DNA from: Mucilaginibacter ginsenosidivorans
GTDB taxonomy: Bacteria; Bacteroidota; Bacteroidia; Sphingobacteriales; Sphingobacteriaceae
DNA length: 64,000 nt
Assembly: GCF_007971025.1 (NCBI RefSeq)
Contig: NZ_CP042436.1
Span: forward strand, 4,588,001 to 4,652,000
Reading direction: 5' to 3'
A model generated the notes under the pieces. It saw nothing but the letters and a program-made list of their open reading frames with translations, did not search any database and was not told where the DNA came from. Both the position numbers and the translations under genes were made by a program. Shown one piece after another: positions 36,243-44,529 of this stretch. Positions within the stretch are counted from its first letter, which is position 1, and each line of letters starts with the position of its first letter.

Positions 36243-36982
36243 AATCCCAGATCAATTTATTAAAGTCATTACAACATAAAAAGTTTCGCCGCGACGCAGG
36301 TTTATTTTTGGTGGAGGGCCACAAATCCATCATCGAATTTGCCGATTCGCCCTACCAAATAGAAACTGTTTATCATATTCCCCGGTTCGATTCAAAAGTG
36401 CTGAAATTATCCCAAAAAATAAACTTGTGTGAAATTTCTGTTACCGACCTTGAGAAAATAAGCAGTCTTAAAACGCCGCAGGATGTTGTGGCACAAATCA
36501 AAATACCCGCGTGGCCTGCGCTGGGCCACCTTGAATTGAAGGGGAAGTTTTCACTGGCATTGGATGGTGTCCAGGACCCGGGCAATATGGGAACCATTAT
36601 CCGCATTGCCGACTGGTTCGGTGTTGAGCGAATTATTTGTTCGGAAGATACGGTTGATGTTTATAATCCGAAGGTGGTGCAGGCCAGTATGGGTTCGTTG
36701 GCGAGGGTTAAGGTTTATTATACAGAATTGGGTGCACTTTTATCTTCAGTGAAGATGCCGGTATTCGGTGCTTTGCTAAGCGGGAATAACATTTATAATA
36801 CAGATTTTGGCCATGAAGGGCTTATTTTGATGGGTAATGAAGGGAATGGGATCAGGCCCGAAACAGAAAAGTTGATTACCCGCGCAGTTACTATACCACG
36901 TGCCGGCAAAGCGGAATCATTGAATGTAGCGATAGCAACAGCTTTATTTTGTTCGGAAATAAGCAGAAAAGCTTTAAAATAA
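36233..36982 (+). CDS. TrmH/SpoU-family RNA 2'-O-methyltransferase
   Basis: 249 aa from ATG 36233 (TTG 36224 would add three residues). An N-terminal substrate-binding domain (FLVEGHKSIIEF) is followed by the SPOUT knot: DPGNMGTIIRIADWFG (motif 1), LMGNEGNGI (motif 2) and IPRAGKAESLNVAIATALF (motif 3). It methylates a ribose in rRNA or tRNA; the position is not predictable. It is head-to-head with the TamL-like gene, overlapping by 10 bp. tRNA-Cys follows downstream. Confidence 0.94.
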   Translation: MLSKSQINLLKSLQHKKFRRDAGLFLVEGHKSIIEFADSPYQIETVYHIPRFDSKVLKLSQKINLCEISVTDLEKISSLKTPQDVVAQIKIPAWPALGHLELKGKFSLALDGVQDPGNMGTIIRIADWFGVERIICSEDTVDVYNPKVVQASMGSLARVKVYYTELGALLSSVKMPVFGALLSGNNIYNTDFGHEGLILMGNEGNGIRPETEKLITRAVTIPRAGKAESLNVAIATALFCSEISRKALK

Positions 36983-36983
36983 A

Positions 36984-37014
36984 ATTGCCAGCCAATAAAT
37001 ATTTACTATTTTTG
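36984..37014 (+). promoter_or_regulatory. Promoter of tRNA-Cys
   Basis: ATTG at 36984-36987 (-33 element) and TATTTTTG at 37007-37014 (-7 element TAnnTTTG), 19 bp apart, the Bacteroidota consensus spacing. Transcription should start about 5-8 nt later, just before the tRNA at 37029. Confidence 0.8.
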
Positions 37015-37028
37015 CACTCCTTAAAAAG

Positions 37029-37099
37029 GGTCGGATGGCCGAGTGGCTAGGCAGAGGTCTGCAAAACCTTTTACAGCGGTTCGAATCCGCTTCCGACCT
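37029..37099 (+). tRNA. tRNA-Cys (GCA)
   Basis: Folds by eye into a full cloverleaf: acceptor GGTCGGA / TCCGACC, D stem GCC/GGC, anticodon stem GAGGT/ACCTT with loop CTGCAAA (anticodon GCA at 37061-37063), T arm AGCGG TTCGAAT CCGCT. The discriminator base is T99, i.e. U73, the identity base of tRNA-Cys. CCA is not encoded. Confidence 0.97.
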
Positions 37100-37129
37100 C
37101 GAGGTTTACAATATTAAAATTACAACACC

Positions 37130-37303
37130 ATGGGCGTTACACGTTTAAAAAGAAAAGACAGAAGGAATAAAACTTTCTCACGTTTAGAGGTTCAGGGCCT
37201 TAAGCTGGCAACCAACATCGAACTGGGAAGCCGTTCGGCTGAACCGAAACACAGCCAGATAGCAAAAAACAACGAAGCTATCGCGAAGGCTTTAGGTAAA
37301 TAA
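37130..37303 (+). CDS. Small basic conserved protein (57 aa)
   Basis: 57 aa beginning MGVTRLKRKDRRNKTFSRLE and ending IAKNNEAIAKALGK; highly basic N-terminus, no hydrophobic segment. It is too short for a 60-residue ORF cutoff, but it sits 30 nt after tRNA-Cys, ends before a strong terminator and has ordinary codon use. I recall near-identical small proteins in relatives, but cannot verify this. It may bind nucleic acid or the ribosome (inference from charge). No known function. Confidence 0.78.
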   Translation: MGVTRLKRKDRRNKTFSRLEVQGLKLATNIELGSRSAEPKHSQIAKNNEAIAKALGK

Positions 37304-37341
37304 GCCCCCTCTAAATCTCCCCCTGTAGGGAAGACTTTTTG
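37304..37341. repeat. Probable dispersed C-rich intergenic repeat
   Basis: The stretch CCCCCTCTAAATCTCCCCC (starting 37305) followed by TGTAGGGAAGACTTTTT resembles a short repeat I know from intergenic regions of Sphingobacteriaceae genomes. Only one copy is in this window, so the repeat status rests on memory. Confidence 0.45.
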
Positions 37342-37350
37342 ATTGGGTTA

Positions 37351-37386
37351 AAAATCCTGTTTGCTTTAGGCAGACAGGATTTTTTT
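37351..37386. terminator. Bidirectional intrinsic terminator shared by the 57-aa gene and pyrD
   Basis: Stem CCTGTTTGC (37356-37364) / GCAGACAGG (37370-37378), loop TTTAG, flanked by A-rich and T-rich sides on both strands. The TAA stop of pyrD (minus strand, 37366-37368) lies inside the loop. Confidence 0.88.
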
Positions 37387-38406
37387 ATTGATCCGGCTGA
37401 TCAAACCTGGCCCTTCATATATAAAACCTGTATAAAGCTGGATCAATGATGCGCCTGCTTTTAACTTATCCATCGCATCCTGTGCCGAATGTATGCCGCC
37501 TACCCCGATAATGGGGAACGCGCCTTTGGATCGCTGGGAAAGGTAGCGTATTACTTCGGTAGAATGTTCAGTCAATGGTTTCCCGCTCAGTCCTCCTTGT
37601 TCGTTTGCATACTTTTCTGATCTGAGTCCTTCGCGAATAACGGTCGTGTTCGTTGCGATCAAACCAGCTATTTTAGTTTGGATAACAATATCGACAATAT
37701 CGTCCAGTTGTTCATGTGTCAGATCGGGGGCTATTTTTAATAATATCGGCCTGCTGATACCGTTTTTGGAATTGCGTTGCTGCAGGGTATTCAAAATATT
37801 CATCAGGGGTTCCTTTTCCTGCAAGGCGCGCAGACCGGGCGTGTTAGGCGAGCTTACGTTCACCACAAAATAGTCGACCACATCGAACAGGCGATCGAAA
37901 CATTTAATATAATCATTTACGGCCTCTTCATTGGGAGTGGCCTTATTTTTACCAATGTTACCCCCTATGATGAGCCCTTTTTGCCAGGGTTTAGCATTGC
38001 GGCGATAGGCGGCGATACGCTCGGCTACCACATCGGCACCCATGTTATTAAAACCCATACGGTTGATAAGCGCCTTATCTGCAGGCAGGCGGAACATCCT
38101 GGGCTTGATATTACCCGGCTGGGGCAGCGGGGTTACGGTACCCACTTCGATAAAGCCAAATCCCAGGTCGGCCATTTCGCTGATCACCTCGGCATTTTTA
38201 TCAAATCCTGCAGCGAGGCCAACCGGGTTCTTAAATTTTAAGCCGAACACTTCTTTCTCCAGCCGGGTGTCCTGCACATCCCATATCATGCGGCTTAGTT
38301 TTGAGCCACCAGGAAAGCGGTTGAAGCGTTTTAAGTTGCGTGTAACAAAATAGTGTATCTTTTCAGGGTCGAACCGGAACAGCAGCGGTTTTATCAACTG
38401 GTACAT
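37366..38406 (-). CDS. pyrD: Quinone-dependent dihydroorotate dehydrogenase
   Basis: 346 aa class 2 enzyme that oxidises dihydroorotate to orotate in pyrimidine synthesis, at the inner membrane with quinone as acceptor. The N-terminal membrane-associated helical segment (YQLIKPLLFRFDPEKIHYF) marks class 2. FMN and substrate motifs: GLAAGFDKNAEVI, VGTVTPLPQPGNIKPRMFRL, NRMGFNN, NVSSPNTPGLRALQ (catalytic Ser) and IGVGGIHSAQDAM. A near-consensus -7 element lies 4 nt before the ATG. Divergent from the ABC-F gene. Confidence 0.97.
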   Translation of the reverse strand: MYQLIKPLLFRFDPEKIHYFVTRNLKRFNRFPGGSKLSRMIWDVQDTRLEKEVFGLKFKNPVGLAAGFDKNAEVISEMADLGFGFIEVGTVTPLPQPGNIKPRMFRLPADKALINRMGFNNMGADVVAERIAAYRRNAKPWQKGLIIGGNIGKNKATPNEEAVNDYIKCFDRLFDVVDYFVVNVSSPNTPGLRALQEKEPLMNILNTLQQRNSKNGISRPILLKIAPDLTHEQLDDIVDIVIQTKIAGLIATNTTVIREGLRSEKYANEQGGLSGKPLTEHSTEVIRYLSQRSKGAFPIIGVGGIHSAQDAMDKLKAGASLIQLYTGFIYEGPGLISRINKKILSA

Positions 38407-38410
38407 GGCG

Positions 38411-38418
38411 CGAAGTTA
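38411..38418 (-). promoter_or_regulatory. -7 element of pyrD, almost at the start codon
   Basis: TAACTTCG on the minus strand (one mismatch to TAnnTTTG), only 4 nt before the ATG at 38406. This predicts a leaderless or nearly leaderless mRNA. Confidence 0.5.
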
Positions 38419-38420
38419 GG

Positions 38421-38454
38421 TTTTTTGGTTCATAGTTCATGGATCATAGTTAAT
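38421..38454. repeat. 34-bp dispersed repeat, copy 1 (pyrD/abcF spacer)
   Basis: Starts TTTTTTGGTTCATAGTT and contains two copies of the phrase TCATAGTT. It matches 31 of 34 bases of 53847-53880, which lies at the same place relative to valS. Confidence 0.8.
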
Positions 38455-38506
38455 GCCGGCTGCACGCTTTTTGCTATCTGCCTTAAGCTTTAAGCCTCAA
38501 AAAGCG

Positions 38507-38514
38507 TATCTTTG
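38507..38514 (+). promoter_or_regulatory. -7 element of the ABC-F gene
   Basis: TATCTTTG, a full match to TAnnTTTG, 7 nt before the ATG at 38522. No clear -33 TTTG at the right spacing. Confidence 0.65.
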
Positions 38515-38521
38515 CGCGCAA

Positions 38522-40444
38522 ATGATCGCTATAAATAATCTTACATTCGAGATAGGTGCACGGGCTTTATATGATGAGGCTAACTGGCATATCAAGCCAG
38601 GTGAAAAGATAGGCCTGATAGGGGCCAACGGAACGGGCAAAACTACCCTGCTGAAAATGATCGTTGGTGAGTATACGCCGACATCGGGCACCATCTCCAT
38701 GGCCAAGGACCTGACCATGGGTTACCTTAACCAGGACCTGCTCTCCTACTCTTCAGATAAGAATATCCTGCATGTGGCCATGGAAGCCTTTGAGCGCCAG
38801 AACCAGTTGCACGACGAGATAGAGAACCTGCTGAAGAAACTCGAAACGGATTACAGCGAAGACTTGTTACACAAGCTAAGCGACAAACAGCACGAGTTTG
38901 AAGTGCTGGATGGTTATAATATCGAATACAAAGCACACGAAATACTGGCCGGTTTGGGTTTTAGCGAACCGGACACACACCGCAAGCTGAGCGAATTTTC
39001 GGGCGGATGGCGCATGAGGGTGATGCTGGCCAAGATACTTTTGCAGGCTCCGGATATTCTTTTGCTGGATGAGCCTACTAACCACCTTGACTTACCGTCC
39101 ATACAATGGCTGGAAGAATACCTGAAAGCTTTTGAAGGTGCGATAGTTATCGTATCGCACGACAGGTGGTTTTTGGACAGGGTGATCAACCGTACGGTTG
39201 AATCGCGTAAAGGCAAGCTCACGGTTTACGCGGGCAACTATTCCTTTTACCTGGAAGAAAAGGCCCTGCGTGAAGAAATTCAGCGCGGCGAGTTTAAAAA
39301 TCAGCAATCGAAAATAAGGCAGGAAGAACGTTTGATCGAACGCTTCAGGGCTAAGGCATCGAAAGCAAAAATGGCGCAATCGCGTATCAAGGCGCTGGAT
39401 AAATTGGAGCGTGTTGATGATGTGGATGATGATAATCCATCGGTAAACTTCAGTTTCCGGTTTTCAAAGCAATCGGGCAGACATGTGGTAACATTGGATA
39501 ATATCACGAAGAAATACCCTGCTATCGATATTTTAGAACATGCGGAAGCGGTGATTGAAAAGGGCGATAAGATCGCATTAATAGGCGCTAACGGCAAAGG
39601 TAAATCAACCCTGCTTCGTATTATAGCCGGGGCTGATAAAGATTTCACCGGCAAAGCTGAAACCGGGCATAATGTATCGCAAACTTTTTTTGCGCAGCAC
39701 CAACTGGAAGCATTGCATCTGGAAAATACGGTTTTACAGGAGCTGCAATCATTCGCACCAAAACATACCGAAACAGAACTGCGCACCATCTTAGGCTCGT
39801 TTCTCTTCACGGGCGACGACGTATTTAAAAAGATCAAGGTACTGTCCGGTGGTGAGAAATCGCGCGTAGCGTTGGCAAAGGCGCTCACGGCTGACGCGAA
39901 TTTCCTGGTACTGGACGAGCCCACCAACCACCTGGACATTGCATCTGTAAATATACTGGTACAAGCATTACAGCAATACCAGGGCACTTTCATTGTCGTA
40001 TCGCACGATCGTTATTTCCTGGATAATGTGGCAAATAAAATATGGTTTATCGAGGAACATGCGATAAAACAATACCCGGGCACATACGCCGAATTTGATG
40101 AGTGGTTTGCCAAACGTAAGCTGGCGCCAAAAGCCGCGGCGCCGGCAACGCAGCCTAAGAAAGAAGAGAAAAAAGAGCCTTCGCCGGAGAAACACCAATC
40201 AGACGAGCGTTCGAAACAAATAAAGAAGCTGAACCAGGAACTGGTCAGGATGGAGCAGGAAATAACTGAGCTGGAGAAAACGGTAAAACAACTGGAAACA
40301 CAATTGGCCGATGACAAACTTTACAACGATGCCAACAACGCCACGAAAGTGACCGATAATTACCAGCTAAAAAAACTGGAGCTGCAGGAGATACAAGCTA
40401 AATGGGAATCACTTGCGGAACAGATACTGGAGCTGGAATCATAA
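38522..40444 (+). CDS. ABC-F family ATPase (Uup/EttA-like)
   Basis: 640 aa from ATG 38522, chosen because the -7 element ends 8 nt upstream; a GTG/TTG-type extension to 38453 is ruled out by that promoter. Two ABC domains without membrane helices: Walker A GANGTGKTT and GANGKGKST, signatures FSGGWRMRV and LSGGEKSRV, Walker B LLLDEPTNHLD twice. The linker (RFRAKASKAKMAQSRIKALD) is the tRNA-interacting region, and the C-terminal coiled coil (QIKKLNQELVRMEQEITELE) is as in Uup. These proteins act on ribosomes. The T9SS plug gene follows after 35 nt. Confidence 0.94.
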   Translation: MIAINNLTFEIGARALYDEANWHIKPGEKIGLIGANGTGKTTLLKMIVGEYTPTSGTISMAKDLTMGYLNQDLLSYSSDKNILHVAMEAFERQNQLHDEIENLLKKLETDYSEDLLHKLSDKQHEFEVLDGYNIEYKAHEILAGLGFSEPDTHRKLSEFSGGWRMRVMLAKILLQAPDILLLDEPTNHLDLPSIQWLEEYLKAFEGAIVIVSHDRWFLDRVINRTVESRKGKLTVYAGNYSFYLEEKALREEIQRGEFKNQQSKIRQEERLIERFRAKASKAKMAQSRIKALDKLERVDDVDDDNPSVNFSFRFSKQSGRHVVTLDNITKKYPAIDILEHAEAVIEKGDKIALIGANGKGKSTLLRIIAGADKDFTGKAETGHNVSQTFFAQHQLEALHLENTVLQELQSFAPKHTETELRTILGSFLFTGDDVFKKIKVLSGGEKSRVALAKALTADANFLVLDEPTNHLDIASVNILVQALQQYQGTFIVVSHDRYFLDNVANKIWFIEEHAIKQYPGTYAEFDEWFAKRKLAPKAAAPATQPKKEEKKEPSPEKHQSDERSKQIKKLNQELVRMEQEITELEKTVKQLETQLADDKLYNDANNATKVTDNYQLKKLELQEIQAKWESLAEQILELES

Positions 40445-40479
40445 ATACAAGATCAGGGAATTTACACCCGGCTAAGAAT

Positions 40480-41748
40480 ATGAGTAGAATTGCTTTATGT
40501 ATTTGCATCGCTTTATTTTTTAGCGCAGGCGGCTATGCGCAAACAACGCCGTATACCGACCAGGTATTTCAGCCCGGGATAAAGACCGTTGAATTGTATA
40601 ATACCAAAAAGGCACAGTCGTTCCCGCTTATAGAACTAAACTCGCGGGAACAGCTTTTGTTGGGTTTTGATGACCTGCAGGGTGGCAGCCGCAATTTTTA
40701 CTACACAGTTGAACATTGCGATGAAAATTGGACCCCCACCAATATTTCGCCCGCGGAATACCTGCAAAGCTTTACTGAGGACCAAATACGCGATTATAAT
40801 TATTCATCATCGACCATTCAAAAATATACCCATTACGAGATCAGGTTCCCGAACGATAACATCGGCCTTAAAATATCAGGCAACTATATCCTTAAGGTTT
40901 ACGAGGATGGGGACAAATCCAAAATGGTGCTTACCCGGCGTTTTTATGTTGCGGAGCCAAAGGTTTCGACCATCGCCGAGGTTGTTCCCCCCAGTGATAA
41001 TACATTAAGAGAGACTGACCAAAAGGTCAATTTCGAGATCAATTACGGGTCGTTGCGGGTGCAAAACCCCAACTATGATATCCGCGCGCTGATCATGCAA
41101 AACCGGCGCAGCGAAACGGCTATCCTTAACACGCAGCCCGCCAGCATTCGTGGCAATACGCTGGTTTACAATGACCTCAGCACCAATAACTTCCAGGGTT
41201 TAAACGAATTCAGGCATTTTGATACCCGCAGCCTGAAGCTGAATTCGGACAGGATATCACACATTTACCGCGACACGGCGAACACAGTTGTTTTACTGAT
41301 AGACCCTACCAATAACCAGCCGAATTACTCTTTTTATTATGATAATGATGGCAAATTCTTTCCCGGCAACCAGGATGGCGGCAGTGACCCGCGCATAGAT
41401 GCCGACTACGCACACATGTACTTCACGCTCGCAACAACGAGATCAGATAACGATGGATCGGCATATATCGTCGGCCAGTTCAATAACTATCAGCTTAGCG
41501 ATGCGAGTAAACTAACCTACGACCCTACCGACCACCATTATCATATCCAATTATTCCTGAAACAAGGTGTATATGATTATGAATATGTATGGGTGCCTAA
41601 AGGATCGCAAAAGCTCGATAATACCGCATTCGGCGGGTCGCATTATGAGACCGAGAATGAATATGAGATACTGGTTTACTACCATCCTTCCGGTGCACGC
41701 TGGACAGAGTTGGTGGGATTTCGGGGACTGAATACCACAAATCGGTAG
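40480..41748 (+). CDS. Type IX secretion system plug protein (former DUF5103)
   Basis: 422 aa from ATG 40480. Signal peptide IALCICIALFFSAGGYAQ; the mature part starts TTPYTDQVFQPGIKTVELYN, then ELNSREQLLLGFDDLQGGSRNFYYTVEHCDENW, a hallmark of this family, and a C-terminal AAFGGSHYETENEYEILVYY-like block. Family knowledge: the plug closes the periplasmic side of the SprA translocon channel during type IX secretion. Its presence implies a T9SS in the organism, though no other component is in the window. Confidence 0.9.
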   Translation: MSRIALCICIALFFSAGGYAQTTPYTDQVFQPGIKTVELYNTKKAQSFPLIELNSREQLLLGFDDLQGGSRNFYYTVEHCDENWTPTNISPAEYLQSFTEDQIRDYNYSSSTIQKYTHYEIRFPNDNIGLKISGNYILKVYEDGDKSKMVLTRRFYVAEPKVSTIAEVVPPSDNTLRETDQKVNFEINYGSLRVQNPNYDIRALIMQNRRSETAILNTQPASIRGNTLVYNDLSTNNFQGLNEFRHFDTRSLKLNSDRISHIYRDTANTVVLLIDPTNNQPNYSFYYDNDGKFFPGNQDGGSDPRIDADYAHMYFTLATTRSDNDGSAYIVGQFNNYQLSDASKLTYDPTDHHYHIQLFLKQGVYDYEYVWVPKGSQKLDNTAFGGSHYETENEYEILVYYHPSGARWTELVGFRGLNTTNR

Positions 41749-41758
41749 CACCTTTCGC

Positions 41759-42291
41759 TCATTGCTGCCGGGTCGCGTAAAATGTCCCGTTTGCAATAGT
41801 ATAGCTGGGGCTGGAACTAAGGTTGCCCCCCGAATCAAGTATTGTAAACTCCTGTACCGAAAAAGTCCCCTTGATATAACTTGATGTCACATCGGTTATG
41901 TCACAGTTCCCTGCTTCCCCGCTACGGATGTGCTTATATCGGCATTGCCCGCACTATAAGTAATTAAAATACCTTCCTTTTTAATATCGTTGGTTGTAAA
42001 GTTGTCCCCTGCTTTTAGCGTTGCTGCATGAAAGATATTGATAGTTATAGCTTCACCTACGTCTGCCGGATCGTTGAGGACAGTATTATGTGCACTTATT
42101 ACAGTAGAAGACATTTGGAAGTCGTTCCCGGTTACTTCATACGATTGGACATTTCCCAAATGGTGTGTTTGTCCTGTTATTGAAAATTGCAAATGATCAA
42201 CATTGGGGATATTAACTCCATTTTTCTTACAGTGACTCAAGAGTAAGATCACCAATAAACACGTAAAGATCTTATAAGGTTTCGTTTTCAT
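41759..42291 (-). pseudogene. Small lipoprotein (DUF6252-like), frameshifted
   Basis: The first part reads through a lipoprotein signal (LLVILLLSHCKKNG) and a beta domain to ...VAGKQGTVT and then stops at 41896. The next frame continues the expected C-terminus, ITDVTSSYIKGTF ... SYTIANGTFYATRQQ, to a TGA at 41759-41761. Adding one A at about 41899 (GACAATAACC instead of GACATAACC) restores the frame exactly. It is thus a one-base deletion: either a real pseudogene or a sequencing error. The intact relative is at 9092. Confidence 0.85.
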
Positions 42292-42413
42292 AAAATATTG
42301 GTTTACAAAATAAAGTTACCATGTATTTTATTAATTATCAATTTTTTAAAGGGCCTTTAAATTTAAAGGCGCACTTGATATGCGATCATGATTTCGGTTT
42401 AAATGCGTTAATG

Positions 42414-42421
42414 TATATTTG
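42414..42421 (+). promoter_or_regulatory. -7 element of the thioesterase gene
   Basis: TATATTTG, a full match to TAnnTTTG, 17 nt before the ATG at 42439. No good -33 element seen. Confidence 0.6.
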
Positions 42422-42438
42422 CAGTAAAACCCATATCC

Positions 42439-42963
42439 ATGAAGTCCAGAACACCCAAAGAATCACATACCATTATGAATGAACTGGTATTGCCTAACGA
42501 TACCAACACATTGCATAACCTGATGGGAGGGCGCTTATTGCACTGGATGGATATAGCGGCCGCCATATCGGCGCAGAAACATTGCAACCGTATCGTGGTA
42601 ACCGCTTCGGTGGATAATGTTTCGTTCAAGCATTCTATCAAGCTGGGCGACGTGGTTACCATTGAGGCAAAAGTCACACGTGCCTTTACCACTTCGGTAG
42701 AAGTGCGGCTGGATGTATGGGCACAAAATATACCTTCGGCAACAAAGGTTAAAAGCAACGAGGCTTATTACACTTTTGTAGCGGTGGACCAAAGCGGGCG
42801 CACGATACCCGTTCCATCGCTGGAGCCGGAAACCGAGGAAGATAAATTGTTATATGCCGGGGCATTACGCCGCCGTCAGCTGCGCCTTATTCTGGGCGGA
42901 AAAATGAAGCCGGATGACGCTACGGAACTGAAAGCTTTGTTTTTTTCGGATCAGAAAGATTGA
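42439..42963 (+). CDS. Acyl-CoA thioesterase, hot-dog fold
   Basis: 174 aa. The single-hot-dog YciA/BFIT-like pattern is visible: NTLHNLMGGRLLHWMDIAAAI with the active-site region (Met-Asp), VTASVDNVSFKHSIKLGDVV, and EAYYTFVAVD. It hydrolyses acyl-CoA to free acid and CoA; chain-length preference unknown. Cytoplasmic. Converges on the CBM9 gene with only 14 bp between stops. Confidence 0.92.
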   Translation: MKSRTPKESHTIMNELVLPNDTNTLHNLMGGRLLHWMDIAAAISAQKHCNRIVVTASVDNVSFKHSIKLGDVVTIEAKVTRAFTTSVEVRLDVWAQNIPSATKVKSNEAYYTFVAVDQSGRTIPVPSLEPETEEDKLLYAGALRRRQLRLILGGKMKPDDATELKALFFSDQKD

Positions 42964-42977
42964 ATCCCGGTCAAGAT

Positions 42978-44081
42978 TTATTCACCCGGCCGGTCAGCTA
43001 CTTGTTTTACGAGCCCATCCTGGCTGATGCTCCAGGCAACTTTGCCGTCTTCATCTTTTATAAAAGCCATAAACTGGTGTTCTGTGGCTTCAAGGCGTAA
43101 TTTATTAGTTTTTTGGCTGACTATTACTGTTTGATCCAGGCCAAGATCCGTCAAATTTTTATTGTAAACCTTATGCAGCCTGTACCATTCCTGTTCGCGG
43201 TAATAGATGAGCCACAGATATTGCTTTTGAAATTCGGAATAAGGCATTTCAAAGTTAACACTACCCGGCTCGGCCCGGCTGAATTGCAAATAGCCCCACC
43301 TTTCGGGATAATGCATATTGATGAGCCCCTGTGCCGACCATACCCAGTTATGTTCTGGCAATAGTTTGCCGGCACTTCCGGTAAGTTTAACATATTTACC
43401 ATCCACCACTTGAGTGTCCCACTCTACCCGCGAAAAATTAGCCCGCCAGGTTGTCCCCTCATGTGGCAGTGCGCCATTTCCCAATCTAATGGATTTGAAA
43501 GGAATGGCCATTTCAACCGTCCAGCCTTCGTCCTTGTCTGATGGATCGTTGAGTGTGCCTTGTATTTTTATGGCCGACCGCAGTCCCTTAACATCCCAAT
43601 TGCTTAACGGCGCTCCGCCATCGCGATAGGGCTTGTTAAGGAACAAGTCAAAAATGGTGTTCAGCGGATTTACCTCTACCTCAAAATAATTATGCGCGGT
43701 GTTATATGGGTCTATAAAAAATTCGAAGTCATTATCATGAAAAACAATATCGTCCCTGTTCTTCAGCGTTGCCCAAACCTGTGGCTCGGTAAGCTGCGCA
43801 GCAATATAAAGGCAGCTATCGTCCCAAAGTATTTTTATTTTGGTGGAAAGCGGTGGTTTGGGTTTATCTGCGCCTTCAATGTCTACAAATTCGTTTGTCC
43901 AGGGTACGCGCTGCCAAGCCAGTTCGTTGATATTGCCGTCGATCACCGGCGGAAATTCAGTGTGATAAACAATATAGTTCCCCGGTGTAGTAAACAGGTT
44001 TTCCAATCCCTTAAAAGATGACTGTGCCTTTAAGACGAAAGCATTAAGAAGAAAGGCGGAAAAAAGCAGGTATCTGGACAC
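42978..44081 (-). CDS. Secreted carbohydrate-binding family 9-like protein
   Basis: 367 aa with a signal peptide (YLLFSAFLLNAFVLKAQ) and a CBM9-like domain: FPPVIDGNINELAWQRVPWT, ILWDDSCLYIAAQL, DNDFEFFIDPYNTAHNYFEVEVNPLNTIFD and WTVEMAIPFKSI. These blocks are diagnostic of the CBM9-like family widespread in Bacteroidota. It probably binds a glycan outside the cytoplasm. The start is GTG at 44081; no ATG is in frame nearby. A -7-like element lies 3 nt upstream. Confidence 0.9.
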   Translation of the reverse strand: MSRYLLFSAFLLNAFVLKAQSSFKGLENLFTTPGNYIVYHTEFPPVIDGNINELAWQRVPWTNEFVDIEGADKPKPPLSTKIKILWDDSCLYIAAQLTEPQVWATLKNRDDIVFHDNDFEFFIDPYNTAHNYFEVEVNPLNTIFDLFLNKPYRDGGAPLSNWDVKGLRSAIKIQGTLNDPSDKDEGWTVEMAIPFKSIRLGNGALPHEGTTWRANFSRVEWDTQVVDGKYVKLTGSAGKLLPEHNWVWSAQGLINMHYPERWGYLQFSRAEPGSVNFEMPYSEFQKQYLWLIYYREQEWYRLHKVYNKNLTDLGLDQTVIVSQKTNKLRLEATEHQFMAFIKDEDGKVAWSISQDGLVKQVADRPGE

Positions 44082-44084
44082 GGG

Positions 44085-44092
44085 CGAAGTTA
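44085..44092 (-). promoter_or_regulatory. -7-like element 3 nt from the CBM9 start
   Basis: TAACTTCG on the minus strand, identical to the element before pyrD (one mismatch to TAnnTTTG). Only 3 nt separate it from the GTG at 44081, so transcription would start at or inside the codon. Confidence 0.4.
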
Positions 44093-44124
44093 AGGCAGTT
44101 AGATAATGGTCAATTATTTAGGTT

Positions 44125-44529
44125 TTAACTCCCCATCTCTACTATCTTATCAAATTCTTCCCTTTTTACCGCCGATACAGAAAGGCGGCCGAGCTTTACT
44201 AACTGGATGTCCTTGAGTGCGGGTTCGGCTTTTATTTGCGCCAAAGTCACGGACTTTTTCAGGGCCTCAACCGGCACAAGATCGACCACCAGCCAATTGG
44301 TATCGTCGGTAGTCGGGTCCTGGTACGATTCCCTTGCCACTTTGGCTATGCCGACAACATCTTTACCCTCGTTACTGTGATAAAAGAACACCAGGTCGCC
44401 CTCTTTCATAGCCCTCAGGTTATTCCGGGCAGCAAAGTTGCGGACACCATCCCACACGGCACGGCCATCCTTATTAAATTGTTCCCAGCTATACTTATGA
44501 GGTTCTGATTTGACGAGCCAATAGTTCAT
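44125..44529 (-). CDS. EVE-domain protein
   Basis: 134 aa from ATG 44529 (a GTG six codons earlier is less likely). The EVE/PUA-like pattern is clear: MNYWLVKSEPHKYSWEQF, VWDGVRNFAARNNLRAMKEGDLVFFYHS and VGIAKVARESYQDPTT. EVE proteins bind modified bases in DNA or RNA (family knowledge). It stands alone here; no modification-dependent nuclease is linked, so a housekeeping tRNA or RNA role is the default. Confidence 0.93.
   Translation of the reverse strand: MNYWLVKSEPHKYSWEQFNKDGRAVWDGVRNFAARNNLRAMKEGDLVFFYHSNEGKDVVGIAKVARESYQDPTTDDTNWLVVDLVPVEALKKSVTLAQIKAEPALKDIQLVKLGRLSVSAVKREEFDKIVEMGS

Noticed and set aside
37029..37099. Possible tRNA-Leu or selenocysteine tRNA
   Set aside because: The variable arm is only four bases long and the anticodon is GCA with U73, which fits tRNA-Cys only.
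39301..39993. 230-codon minus-strand ORF
   Set aside because: Shadow of the ABC-F gene, rich in Ser and Cys as expected from reverse frames.
44125..44529. EVE protein as part of a defence island
   Set aside because: No nuclease or other defence gene is adjacent; neighbours are metabolic and envelope genes.
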